From: an uncultured Planctomycetaceae bacterium
Lineage (GTDB): Bacteria > Planctomycetota > Planctomycetia > Pirellulales > Pirellulaceae
Direction of reading: 5' to 3'
Length of the DNA stretch: 7,298 nt
Assembly (NCBI GenBank): GCA_903927685.1
Contig: CAIYOB010001386.1
Location: forward strand, 1-7,298
A program made the position numbers and the translations under genes. The notes beneath the pieces are model-generated. The model did not search any database, was not told the DNA's origin, and saw nothing but the letters and a program-made list of their open reading frames with translations. This document shows positions 1 to 6,098 of the stretch, in pieces (the stretch's first letter is position 1; every line of letters starts with the position of its first letter).

Positions 1-476
1 CGGGCGATCGCCACCCGCTGTTTCTGACCGCCGGACAGTTCCCGCGGATAGGCGTCCGCGTGGTCGGCCAGTCCCACCCGGTCCAACAGGGCCATGGCCC
101 GTTGCCGGGCTTCGGCCGACGGGACGCCCAGCACGTGCACCGGCGCTTCCATGATGTTTCCCGCGGCGGTCAGGTGCGGGAACAGTTGAAAGTCCTGGAA
201 GATCATGCCGAACAGGCGGCGGATCTGCGTCACCGTCTCGCGCGGCGGACGGTGCGGCCCGCCGCGCAATTGATGCGGGCCCACGCGGATCTCGCCGGCG
301 TCGAAGTGCGTCAAGCCGTTGATGCAACGCAGCAACGTCGACTTGCCGGCGCCGCTGGGCCCGATCAGCGCCACCGTCTCGCCCGGCTGAATCGTCAGAT
401 CGACGCCGTCCAGGACCTGCCGCGGACCAAATCGCTTGGCCACCCCGCTCAACCCGACCTGCAGCGGTTCGTTCAT
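1..476 (-). CDS. Polar amino acid ABC transporter, ATP-binding subunit (partial, C-terminus outside window)
   Basis: This is the cytoplasmic ATPase that powers the importer encoded just upstream. The 158 visible residues start MNEPLQVGLSG. They contain a Walker A motif GPSGAGKST (about residues 39-47), a Q-loop segment FQDFQLFPH (about 93-101, Q94) of the kind typical of the GlnQ/HisP polar amino acid group, and the ABC signature LSGGQKQRVAIA (147-158). Walker B, the D-loop and the switch histidine lie beyond the left edge, so completeness cannot be judged. The ATG overlaps the TGA of the preceding fused binding-protein/permease gene as ATGA, and a purine-rich GGGGGAAGGGG stretch sits just before it, so translation is probably coupled. 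The family assignment is firm. The substrate is inferred from the family (polar amino acids such as glutamine, glutamate, arginine or cystine) and is not determined by the sequence. Confidence 0.95.
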   Translation of the reverse strand, partial: MNEPLQVGLSGVAKRFGPRQVLDGVDLTIQPGETVALIGPSGAGKSTLLRCINGLTHFDAGEIRVGPHQLRGGPHRPPRETVTQIRRLFGMIFQDFQLFPHLTAAGNIMEAPVHVLGVPSAEARQRAMALLDRVGLADHADAYPRELSGGQKQRVAIA

Positions 477-1978
477 ATCCCCTTCCCCCAGCGTTTCTCG
501 AGGTAGCGAGCGAGATGGCCCAGCGGCACCGACATAACCAGGTACAGCAGGGCCGTCGCCAAGCCCAGTTCGAGGTACCGCATGCTCGACTTGGCCAGGA
601 TCTGGTACTGCTTGGTCAGCTCGACCAAGGCGATCACGCTCACCAGGCTGGTGTCCTTGAACAAGGCGATGAAATCGTTGGTCATCGGCGGCAGGATGAC
701 GCGGATCGCTTGCGGCAGGATGATCCGGCGAAAGGTCAACGCCCGGGACATGCCCAACGACGCGGCCGCCTCCCATTGGCCGGCGGGAATCGAGCCGATC
801 CCGGCCCGGTAGATCTCCGACTCGTAGGCGGCGTAGTTCAGGCCGAAGCCCAGCACGGCGGCCACAAAGGCGGACAGATTCAGCCACGAGCCCAGTTCGT
901 ACCTCGCTCCGATGGCCGGCAGACCGTAGTACAGGAAGAACAGCAACAGCAGCACGGGGATGCCACGAAAGAATTCGACGTAGACCGTGGCCGCCGTCTG
1001 CAGTGGCCACCGTCCGCTCAATCGCAGCAGGGCGATCGGCAGACCGAGGACGACGGCCACCAGCATGCTGAGCACCGCCAACTGGATCGTCACCCAAGCG
1101 CCCCGCAGCAACAGCGGAAAATAGTCTCTCACGCCCCAACGGCCCTCGGCGTGACGGTGAGTCGCGCCAGCCCCTTCAGGCGCGAACAGCGCCGCCTGGT
1201 CGTCGTCCCACAGCCCCCAATGCTCGTAGATCTGCTGCAACCGCCCGCGGTCCGCGACCCGCTGTAGCGCTGCGTCGACCCGGGCCGCCAAGGTTTCGTC
1301 CTCAGGCCGAAACGCGATCGCATAGTAGCCCCGAGCCAGCCGCGGCCCGACGAACTTCAGTTTCGGGTTCGGCTTGCCGTAGTACAAGGCGATCGGCAAG
1401 TCCAGCAGCACGGCGTCCAGGCGGCCGAACTCCAGGTCCCGGTAGGGCTCCGTCTGGTTGTCGTAAATGCTCTTGCCGACCTGCAGTTCGTCCAGCAGAC
1501 GCTCGGCGGCCGTTTCTTCCAGCGTGCCCACCACGCCGCCCAACGCCCGGCACTGCTCCAACGTCTCGAAGCGCTCGTCATCCGCGCGGACGACCAACTG
1601 CAGCGTGTACAGATAATACGGGCGGCTGAACCGCACGACCCGCGCCCGATCCGGGGTGACTTCCAAGCCGTTCATGGCAAAGTCGAAGTCCTGCCGCTGC
1701 AAGCCCGGAACGAGGCTGCCGAACTGGTACTGGATAAAGTCGATCCGTTGGCCGAGTTCCTCGGCCAGGGCCGCCGCCAAGTCGACCTCGAAGCCGACGT
1801 TCTTGTCCGGGTGTTCCGGGTCCTTGAAGATGTACGGCGCCCCGCCTTCGGCGTCGGCCGCCCACCGCAGCGGAGCCTGCTCGGCGTTCGCTTCAGCGGC
1901 GGTTGCCGGGCGGTTGCCCGCGCCGGCCATCAGGCCCACGACGGTGGCCAGGGTGCTCAACATTCGGTAGCTTCTCAA
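473..1978 (-). CDS. Fused amino acid ABC transporter substrate-binding protein and permease
   Basis: A 501-residue single-chain importer subunit. It has a signal sequence (about residues 1-29, hydrophobic MLSTLATVVGLMAGAG, probable cleavage after ATAA), then an SBP_bac_3-type binding domain (about 38-260) with GFEVDLAAALAEELG, a DFAMNGLEVTPDRA segment and VVGTLEETAAERLL. A short linker leads to a HisM/GlnP-type permease domain (about 283-501) with roughly five membrane helices and the cytoplasmic EAA loop (about 403-422, EAAASLGMSRALTFRRIILP) that docks the ATPase. I chose a TTG start at 1978 because AGGGGA lies six bases upstream of it and it supplies the basic n-region RSYR before the hydrophobic core. 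The nearby in-frame ATG at 1963 has neither. A longer in-frame extension to 2185 adds low-complexity basic sequence and is unlikely. The gene overlaps the downstream ATPase by four bases. The fusion places the receptor tethered to the outer face of the membrane. The exact substrate is unknown. Confidence 0.93.
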   Translation of the reverse strand: MRSYRMLSTLATVVGLMAGAGNRPATAAEANAEQAPLRWAADAEGGAPYIFKDPEHPDKNVGFEVDLAAALAEELGQRIDFIQYQFGSLVPGLQRQDFDFAMNGLEVTPDRARVVRFSRPYYLYTLQLVVRADDERFETLEQCRALGGVVGTLEETAAERLLDELQVGKSIYDNQTEPYRDLEFGRLDAVLLDLPIALYYGKPNPKLKFVGPRLARGYYAIAFRPEDETLAARVDAALQRVADRGRLQQIYEHWGLWDDDQAALFAPEGAGATHRHAEGRWGVRDYFPLLLRGAWVTIQLAVLSMLVAVVLGLPIALLRLSGRWPLQTAATVYVEFFRGIPVLLLLFFLYYGLPAIGARYELGSWLNLSAFVAAVLGFGLNYAAYESEIYRAGIGSIPAGQWEAAASLGMSRALTFRRIILPQAIRVILPPMTNDFIALFKDTSLVSVIALVELTKQYQILAKSSMRYLELGLATALLYLVMSVPLGHLARYLEKRWGKGI

Positions 1979-1989
1979 CTCATGTCCCC
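1972..1989 (-). promoter_or_regulatory. Shine-Dalgarno and TTG start of the ABC fusion gene
   Basis: Read on the minus strand, AGAGGGGACATGAG leads directly into TTG at 1978, with AGGGGA six bases before it. The ATG inside this stretch (at 1983) is in another frame and stops after two codons. This site decides the start and gives the protein a positively charged signal-peptide n-region. Confidence 0.6.
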
Positions 1990-2072
1990 TCTGTCTTTCC
2001 CGCAAGCTTTTCCTAGCGCTGGCAGATTCCCGGACTTTCCATCGGCCCACAAACGGCCGGTCCGAACACGTT

Positions 2073-2078
2073 ATGATA
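2073..2078 (-). promoter_or_regulatory. Possible -10 hexamer for the ABC importer operon
   Basis: The minus strand reads TATCAT, five of six matches to the bacterial -10 consensus, in an AT-rich island within GC-rich DNA. It would give a leader of roughly 90 bases before the TTG start. No good -35 hexamer lies at the expected spacing (the spacer and -35 region is GC-rich and overlaps the 2089-2121 inverted repeat), so this is a weak call. Confidence 0.25.
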
Positions 2079-2088
2079 TTGCCGCCAC

Positions 2089-2121
2089 CGCCGCTGGCTA
2101 TGGGACAGGCGGCCAGCGGCG
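2089..2121. repeat. 10-bp perfect inverted repeat with 13-base loop
   Basis: CGCCGCTGGC (2089-2098) is the exact reverse complement of GCCAGCGGCG (2112-2121). On the plus strand the stem is followed by a T-richer stretch, but without a real U-tract. It lies between divergent genes, just upstream of the possible ABC promoter, so a regulator-binding site or cruciform fits better than a terminator. Function is unknown. Confidence 0.55.
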
Positions 2122-2143
2122 ATTGAATTTCGGGTTTTCGCGG

Positions 2144-2178
2144 GCGTGCTCGGAGCGTGCTCGGATGGGCGTGCCGGA
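2144..2178. repeat. 11-bp perfect tandem duplication plus a degenerate third unit
   Basis: GCGTGCTCGGA occurs at 2144-2154 and again at 2155-2165 with no gap. A shortened third unit GCGTGCCGGA follows at 2169-2178 after three bases. It lies in the divergent intergenic region. It could be a regulator site array or slippage-generated sequence; the function is not known. Confidence 0.6.
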
Positions 2179-2225
2179 ATCTCAACCGCTCGGACCATTG
2201 AGACCAACTCCGTTTTCAATCTCGC

Positions 2226-2249
2226 TTTGCGCGTGGGTTTGCGCGTGGG
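2226..2249. repeat. 12-bp perfect tandem duplication
   Basis: TTTGCGCGTGGG is present at 2226-2237 and immediately repeated at 2238-2249. It lies about 28-50 bases upstream of the possible purD -10 box, a position where an activator or repressor could act. It could equally be replication slippage in non-coding DNA. Confidence 0.6.
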
Positions 2250-2276
2250 TGCCTGTCCCAATCCTCTTCGGCCCGC

Positions 2277-2282
2277 TAAAAT
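2277..2282 (+). promoter_or_regulatory. Possible -10 hexamer for purD
   Basis: TAAAAT matches five of six bases of the -10 consensus and lies 61 bases upstream of the purD ATG. The hexamer at the matching -35 position (about 2254-2259, TGTCCC) is poor, so promoter status is tentative. Confidence 0.3.
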
Positions 2283-2343
2283 CCCGCATTCGTGAAGCGA
2301 AGACTGGCCCCGGATCTTGAACTCGCTGAAGGGACTTCTGCGG

Positions 2344-3633
2344 ATGAACGTGTTGGTGATCGGCAACGGTGGGCGGGAACATGCCTTGGCGTGGAAGTTG
2401 TCGCAAAGCCCCAGGGTCCGACGAGTGTTCGTCGCGCCGGGGAACGCGGGCACGGCGTTGGATGCGGAGAACGTGAACATTCCGGCCAGCGACTGGAAGC
2501 GTCTAATCCAGTTCGCCCGCACCGAGGACATCGACTTGACGGTCGTCGGCCCCGAGGCCCCGCTGGCGGACGGCATCGTGGACGCCTTTCAGGAAGCCAA
2601 ACTGCGGATTTTCGGGCCCAGCAAGGCGGCGGCCCAGTTGGAAGGCAGCAAGGTATTCTGCAAAAAGCTGCTTCGCGAGGCGCATATCCCGACGGCGGAC
2701 TATCGGGTGTTCGCGGATCCCGACGAAGCGACGCAGCATGTGTGGAGCCGGTATCCGACGGAGGACGAGGAAGTCCCGTTGGTCGTCAAAGCGGACGGCT
2801 TGGCGGCCGGCAAGGGCGTGATCGTCTGCTCCAGGCGGGACCAGGTCCTGACGGCCATCGACCAGATCGCCCGCCAGCGGGTCTTTGGCGACGCTGGCCG
2901 CGAACTGGTGCTCGAAGAACGCCTGGACGGCCAGGAGGCCAGCGTGCTGGCCATCACCGATGGTCGGACGATCCTGACGCTGCCGCCGGCGCAGGACCAC
3001 AAGCCCGCGTACGACGGCGACCGCGGGCCGAATACCGGCGGCATGGGAGCGTACTGTCCGGCCCCTGTCGTGACTGAGGACCAGTTGCGCTGGATCGAAG
3101 CCAACATCCTGGTGCCGACCGTCCATGAGATGAAACGCAAGAACGCGCCGTTCCTGGGCGTCCTGTACGCCGGGTTGATGATGACACGGCAGGGCCCGAA
3201 GGTGCTGGAATACAACGTCCGTTTCGGCGATCCGGAATGCCAGCCGCTGCTGATGCGTCTGAAGACCGACTTGGCCGACGTGCTCGAAGCGGCCGCCGAA
3301 CATCGCCTGGACCAGATCGGCGGGCTGGAGTGGGATCCGCGGCCGGCCGTGTGCGTGGTGATGGCCAGCGAAGGCTATCCGGGGGATTACGAAAAGGGCC
3401 GGCCGATCCGCGGCTTGGAGTCGGCCGCCCAGGTGCCCGACGTCAAGGTGTTCCATGCCGGCACGGTCCAACGCGGCGAACAGATCGTCAACGCGGGCGG
3501 CCGCGTACTGGGCGTCACCGCCTTGGGCGACTCGATTGCGACTGCCAAGCTGCAGGCGTACACGGCCGTCAAGCACATCCGCTGGGAAGGCGCCTGGTGC
3601 CGGAAAGATATCTCCGACAAGGCGTTGGGGTAG
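2344..3633 (+). CDS. purD: Phosphoribosylamine-glycine ligase (GAR synthetase)
   Basis: A cytoplasmic enzyme of de novo purine synthesis that joins glycine to 5-phosphoribosylamine using ATP to make glycinamide ribonucleotide. The 429 residues match the usual family length. Visible marks are the N-domain GNGGREHA (residues 7-14), GPEAPLADGIVD (69-80) and GPSKAAAQLEGSK (91-103). The ATP-grasp core follows with VVKADGLAAGKGV (147-159), ELVLEERLDGQEAS (187-200), QDHKPAYDGDRGPNTGGMGAY (217-237) and the family signature NVRFGDPECQPLL (291-303), which carries the metal-binding Glu and Asn residues. The C-terminal domain ends with GRVLGVTALGDSIATA. The ATG at 2344 is preceded by AAGGGA nine bases upstream. 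An in-frame TTG at 2317 would add nine non-conserved residues, so it is not preferred. The gene is a single transcription unit in this window, divergent from the ABC importer and convergent with pncB. No damage or odd residues are seen. Confidence 0.98.
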   Translation: MNVLVIGNGGREHALAWKLSQSPRVRRVFVAPGNAGTALDAENVNIPASDWKRLIQFARTEDIDLTVVGPEAPLADGIVDAFQEAKLRIFGPSKAAAQLEGSKVFCKKLLREAHIPTADYRVFADPDEATQHVWSRYPTEDEEVPLVVKADGLAAGKGVIVCSRRDQVLTAIDQIARQRVFGDAGRELVLEERLDGQEASVLAITDGRTILTLPPAQDHKPAYDGDRGPNTGGMGAYCPAPVVTEDQLRWIEANILVPTVHEMKRKNAPFLGVLYAGLMMTRQGPKVLEYNVRFGDPECQPLLMRLKTDLADVLEAAAEHRLDQIGGLEWDPRPAVCVVMASEGYPGDYEKGRPIRGLESAAQVPDVKVFHAGTVQRGEQIVNAGGRVLGVTALGDSIATAKLQAYTAVKHIRWEGAWCRKDISDKALG

Positions 3634-3663
3634 CATCGTTCACGAAATAGAGTCCTCGTTTAA

Positions 3664-3693
3664 CGCCAAGCCGGCAGGCGACGGCTTGGGGCG
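3664..3693. terminator. Possible bidirectional terminator hairpin after purD
   Basis: CCAAGCCG (3666-3673) pairs perfectly with CGGCTTGG (3682-3689) around an 8-base loop, starting about 30 bases after the purD stop and between convergent genes. There is no run of T on either side, so it would be a non-canonical terminator or merely an mRNA-end stabiliser. Confidence 0.35.
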
Positions 3694-3713
3694 CAGCATC
3701 CCGCTGCAGAACC

Positions 3714-3801
3714 GGTGCCTGGGGTCGAGCCACGAGGTTACGCGTGGCGAGCCCCCAGGATTACCCCTTCTGTGGGCTCGCTGCACTCGACCACAGCTAC
3801 C
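3714..3801 (+). repeat. Structured intergenic repeat, copy A (three-way junction fold)
   Basis: Shares a 20-base identical block (3719-3738) and a 15-base block (3744-3758) with copy B at 5999-6090, same orientation. The fold seen by eye has a closing stem GGTCGAG (3723-3729) with CTCGACC (3786-3792), extended outward by CTG/CAG (3719-3721 with 3794-3796) and GGTG/TACC. Hairpin 1 is GCCACG (3729-3734) with CGTGGC (3743-3748). Hairpin 2 is GAGCCC (3749-3754) with GGGCTC (3774-3779), plus CAG/CTG. It fills most of the gap between the converging purD and pncB genes. It resembles short non-coding repeats I associate with planctomycete genomes; whether it acts as DNA or RNA is unknown. Confidence 0.75.
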
Positions 3802-3813
3802 GTCGGGCTGGCC

Positions 3814-5316
3814 TCAGGAATCAGCGGCTGTCGGCAACGGCTCGTCCCGTTCCGTGGCTCGAACGGCAGCGGCCAAGTCGCTCTTCAGCTTGTGCAACCC
3901 CGGCTCCCAGCCGACCAAGTACGCCGTGCCGCCGCGATTCTCCAGGACGGCGGCGGCGAACGACGCCAACTGGGCGGCCGCGTAGTCCCGCGCAACCGCC
4001 GCCGCTGGCGGCTCGTACACGGCCCGGCCGCCGCGGAACACGGGGATCAGCAGATCCGCCTGCCGGGCGTGCGGCGGAGCCGGTGTCGCATCCCGCGAAG
4101 CGAAAGGCACCAAGGCCGGCGGCGCCGGCAGACCCAACAACTCGTCGTAGATCACATCGGCCACGCAGCGGCCGTCGGCGGTCCACAAGCGGCGGACTTG
4201 GAGGATGCCCGGGTCGGATTGCTTGCTGCCGTGCTCGGATAACTTCAGCCGATAACTCCACTGGCCCGCCGCGTCGCGGAGCGCCGCCAGCTTGTACACG
4301 CCGCCCAACGCGGGCTGGTCGTGGCCGGTGACCAGCCGCGTGCCGACTCCCCAGACATCCGCCCGCGCGCCGTCCCGCAACAGCTGGTCGATGCGATCCT
4401 CGTCCAGGTCGCCGCTGACAACGATCGCGGCGGCGGGAAAGCCCGCATCGTTCAGGAGTTGCCGCGACTGGCGGCTGAGGGCCACGAAATCTCCCGAATC
4501 CAAGCGGATGCCCAGCAGCTGATGTCCGTCGCGGCGCAAGTGCCGGGCGACCGCCACCGCGTGGCGGACCCCCGCCAACGAATCGTAGGTGTCCACCAGG
4601 AAAATACAGTTGCCCGGCAAGGCGGCCGCGTAGGCCTCGAAAGCCTGCTGCTCGTCGTCAAAGGCCATCACCCAACTGTGTGCATGCGTGCCCTTGACGG
4701 GAATCCCATCCAGTTTGCTGGCCAGCACGTTCGACGTCGCCGCACAGCCGCCGATGTAGGCCGCGCGGCTGGCCGTCAGGCCCCCGTCGATGCCTTGGGC
4801 TCGCCGCAGACCGAATTCCAGCACTGGCCGGCCGGCCGCCGCCCGGCAGATGCGCGCGGCTTTCGTGGCGATCAGCGTCGGGAAGTTGATCATCGCCAGC
4901 AGCGGCGTCTCGATGATCTGGCTCTGCAACAGCGGCCCGCGGACGCGAACCAGCGGCTCGCCGGCGAACACCACCGAGCCTTCGACGACGGCGTCGACGT
5001 CGCAGCCGAATTCAAGGTCCCGCAAGTAGCTCAGAAACGCCGCCTCGAACAGCGGCCGCCCGTCGGCGCCGGCCAGGGTGGCCAGGAAGCTCAAGTCATC
5101 CTCCGTGAACCGCAACTGGCGGAGAAAGTCCACGGCATAACCCAAGCCGCAGGCCACGGCGTACTGGCCGCCAAACGGATTCTGGCGGAACGTCAAGTGG
5201 AACACGGCCTCGCGTTCCGCCAGCCCATGCTTCCAATAGGCGTAGGCCATCGTCAGCTGGTACAGGTCGGTCAGCAGGGCCAGCGAGTGACGGTACAGCC
5301 GCGGCAGGAGCTTCAC
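3814..5316 (-). CDS. pncB: Nicotinate phosphoribosyltransferase
   Basis: A cytoplasmic enzyme of the NAD salvage (Preiss-Handler) route that makes nicotinate mononucleotide from nicotinate and PRPP with ATP. The 500 residues show [18 protein letters not shown] (14-31) at the N-terminus, [20 protein letters not shown] (136-155), FGLRRAQG (168-175), [12 protein letters not shown] (208-219; H213 is the likely phosphorylated catalytic histidine by family analogy), LVDTYDS (240-246), LGIRLDSGD (268-276) and GVGTRLVTG (324-332), in the expected family order. The start is a GTG at 5316, nine bases after an AAAGGA ribosome-binding site. A later methionine would remove the conserved LTDLYQLTM. It lies 60 bases downstream of the Fur-family gene on the same strand and is probably co-transcribed with it. 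The last 15 or so residues are poorly conserved. The length fits the longer bacterial NAPRTase subgroup. Confidence 0.96.
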   Translation of the reverse strand: MKLLPRLYRHSLALLTDLYQLTMAYAYWKHGLAEREAVFHLTFRQNPFGGQYAVACGLGYAVDFLRQLRFTEDDLSFLATLAGADGRPLFEAAFLSYLRDLEFGCDVDAVVEGSVVFAGEPLVRVRGPLLQSQIIETPLLAMINFPTLIATKAARICRAAAGRPVLEFGLRRAQGIDGGLTASRAAYIGGCAATSNVLASKLDGIPVKGTHAHSWVMAFDDEQQAFEAYAAALPGNCIFLVDTYDSLAGVRHAVAVARHLRRDGHQLLGIRLDSGDFVALSRQSRQLLNDAGFPAAAIVVSGDLDEDRIDQLLRDGARADVWGVGTRLVTGHDQPALGGVYKLAALRDAAGQWSYRLKLSEHGSKQSDPGILQVRRLWTADGRCVADVIYDELLGLPAPPALVPFASRDATPAPPHARQADLLIPVFRGGRAVYEPPAAAVARDYAAAQLASFAAAVLENRGGTAYLVGWEPGLHKLKSDLAAAVRATERDEPLPTAADS

Positions 5317-5324
5317 GAGGCGAT

Positions 5325-5331
5325 ATCCTTT
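5325..5331 (-). promoter_or_regulatory. pncB: Ribosome-binding site for the pncB GTG start
   Basis: The minus strand carries AAAGGA nine bases before GTG at 5316. It is the only good Shine-Dalgarno match near the gene start and supports the non-ATG start that keeps the conserved N-terminus. Confidence 0.55.
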
Positions 5332-5376
5332 CGAGGGGCTCGGATCCGCAGTCCCCGCACGCTCCTCGCCCGCGCG

Positions 5377-5880
5377 TCAGATCAAATCCAGCTTGCGTTT
5401 CGTCCGCCGCTTGGTCTGCAGACACGTCTCGCAGACGCCATGGATGATCAGACGGTGGCCGCTGACGCGGAAGTGATGGTCCCGGGCGACGCGGTTGCGC
5501 AGATCCACCAGTTCATCGCTCTGGAATTCGAACAGCTTCTGACATTGCTTGCAGTACATGTGGTCGTGCGCCGGATAGCCGTAGTCGGGCTCATACACCG
5601 CGCGACCGTTCAGCTCGAATTTTCGCAACAGTCCGGCGTCGACGAATTCGGCCAGCGTGCGGTACACGGTGGGTCGGCTGACGTAGCCCGGCTGGCCTTT
5701 GAGCGGCAATTGGGCGATCAGCTGATCGGCGTCGAAGTGCTCGTGATGACTGAAGATATGCTCGACCAAGACCCGCCGCTGTTCGGTGTTCCGCATGCCG
5801 CGGCTCTGCAAATACTCCTCGAACCGCGCCTGCGGCGTGAGGGCGACTTGGATCTCGGCAAGCGAATAGTTCTCAGGCAT
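5377..5880 (-). CDS. Fur-family metal- or peroxide-responsive transcriptional repressor
   Basis: A 167-residue DNA-binding regulator. The winged-helix half shows EEYLQSRGMRNTEQRRVLVE (21-40), the metal-ligand region HHEHFDADQL (45-54) and the recognition helix SRPTVYRTLAEFVDAGL (68-84). The dimerisation half has EPDYGYPAHDHMYCKQC (97-113) with the HDH metal site and C110/C113, then CETC (C150/C153), so a four-cysteine structural zinc site is expected. The C-terminus is basic (KRRTKRKLDLI). Subtype (Fur, Zur, PerR, Mur) cannot be settled from motifs alone. I chose ATG at 5880; an upstream GTG at 5907 would add nine residues, but the predicted promoter would then leave almost no leader. Neither start has a strong Shine-Dalgarno. 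A perfect 17-bp dyad over the -10 box suggests autoregulation, and pncB follows 60 bases downstream. Confidence 0.93.
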   Translation of the reverse strand: MPENYSLAEIQVALTPQARFEEYLQSRGMRNTEQRRVLVEHIFSHHEHFDADQLIAQLPLKGQPGYVSRPTVYRTLAEFVDAGLLRKFELNGRAVYEPDYGYPAHDHMYCKQCQKLFEFQSDELVDLRNRVARDHHFRVSGHRLIIHGVCETCLQTKRRTKRKLDLI

Positions 5881-5916
5881 GACTGGCAACCGGCCCCGGA
5901 ATAACACGACATAACC

Positions 5917-5933
5917 ATCCGTATTTTACGGAT
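5917..5933. promoter_or_regulatory. 17-bp perfect dyad, candidate operator of the Fur-family gene
   Basis: ATCCGTA (5917-5923), a 3-base TTT spacer, then TACGGAT (5927-5933): a perfect 7+7 inverted repeat in the promoter of a regulator gene, whose start is 37 bases downstream. The size and spacing suit a homodimeric winged-helix repressor. The sequence is not the classic E. coli Fur box or the TTATAAT-type PerR box, so the binding protein is inferred only from position. Confidence 0.6.
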
Positions 5934-5950
5934 TACGCCGTCGTTTGCAA
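5923..5950 (-). promoter_or_regulatory. Sigma70-like promoter of the fur-pncB unit
   Basis: On the minus strand TTGCAA (5950-5945, four of six matches) is followed after 16 bases by TAAAAT (5928-5923, five of six matches). The -10 lies wholly inside the 17-bp dyad, so a bound repressor would block polymerase. The predicted transcript starts near 5916, about 36 bases before the ATG at 5880. Confidence 0.5.
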
Positions 5951-5998
5951 GCGCGGGGGGGCGACGCCCGAGTGCCTTGTCCAGGCCAAGAATTGGGG

Positions 5999-6090
5999 TT
6001 GGGTGGCTGGGGTCGAGCCACGAGGTACGAGTGGCGAGCCCCCAGTTTCTGCCGCTGGGGGGTTCGCTGCGTTCGACCTCAGGCACCCAA
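5999..6090 (+). repeat. Structured intergenic repeat, copy B (three-way junction fold)
   Basis: Second copy of the 3714-3801 element, same orientation. The closing stem is longer: 5999-6017 pairs with 6072-6090 through about 18 pairs with a single G-G mismatch (6006 with 6083) and two G-U pairs. Hairpin 1 is CCAC (6018-6021) with GTGG (6031-6034). Hairpin 2 is 6035-6045 with 6055-6066, C-rich against G-rich, with one bulge. Base changes relative to copy A mostly keep pairing, and the mismatch next to the CTG/CAG step falls at the same place in both copies (C-C in A, G-G in B). It is antisense to the fur-pncB transcript and lies upstream of its promoter. Confidence 0.75.
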
Positions 6091-6098
6091 GGAAATGT

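Larger units (their letters stand above)
1979..2343. other. Divergent intergenic region between the ABC importer and purD
   Basis: These 365 bases separate two divergently transcribed genes and should contain both promoters. Visible content, left to right: a TATCAT -10-like hexamer on the minus strand (2073-2078), a 10-bp inverted repeat (2089-2121), an 11-bp perfect tandem duplication (2144-2165), a 6-bp dyad TCTCAA/TTGAGA (2180-2185 and 2198-2203), a 12-bp perfect tandem duplication (2226-2249) and a TAAAAT -10-like hexamer on the plus strand (2277-2282). Open frames crossing the region encode Arg/Gly/Pro-rich sequence resembling no protein family and are not called as genes. Confidence 0.7.

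Noticed and set aside
515..1267. Plus-strand open frame of 250 codons opposite the ABC permease
   Set aside because: Gln/Arg/His-rich composition typical of an antisense shadow; the opposite strand encodes the unmistakable permease and binding domains.
2013..2576. Minus-strand open frame of 187 codons across the divergent intergenic region into purD
   Set aside because: No recognisable domain, overlaps the 5-prime end of purD, and its middle derives from the tandem repeats.
2503..3636. Minus-strand open frame of 377 codons opposite purD
   Set aside because: It lies fully antisense to an intact, well-conserved purD and encodes Arg/His/Gln-rich sequence without motifs.
4321..5904. Long plus-strand open frame of over 500 codons opposite pncB and the Fur-family gene
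   Set aside because: Its translation is Gln/Arg/Ala/His-rich with no domain, and it mirrors two clearly recognised genes on the other strand. In high-GC DNA such antisense frames arise from codon bias.
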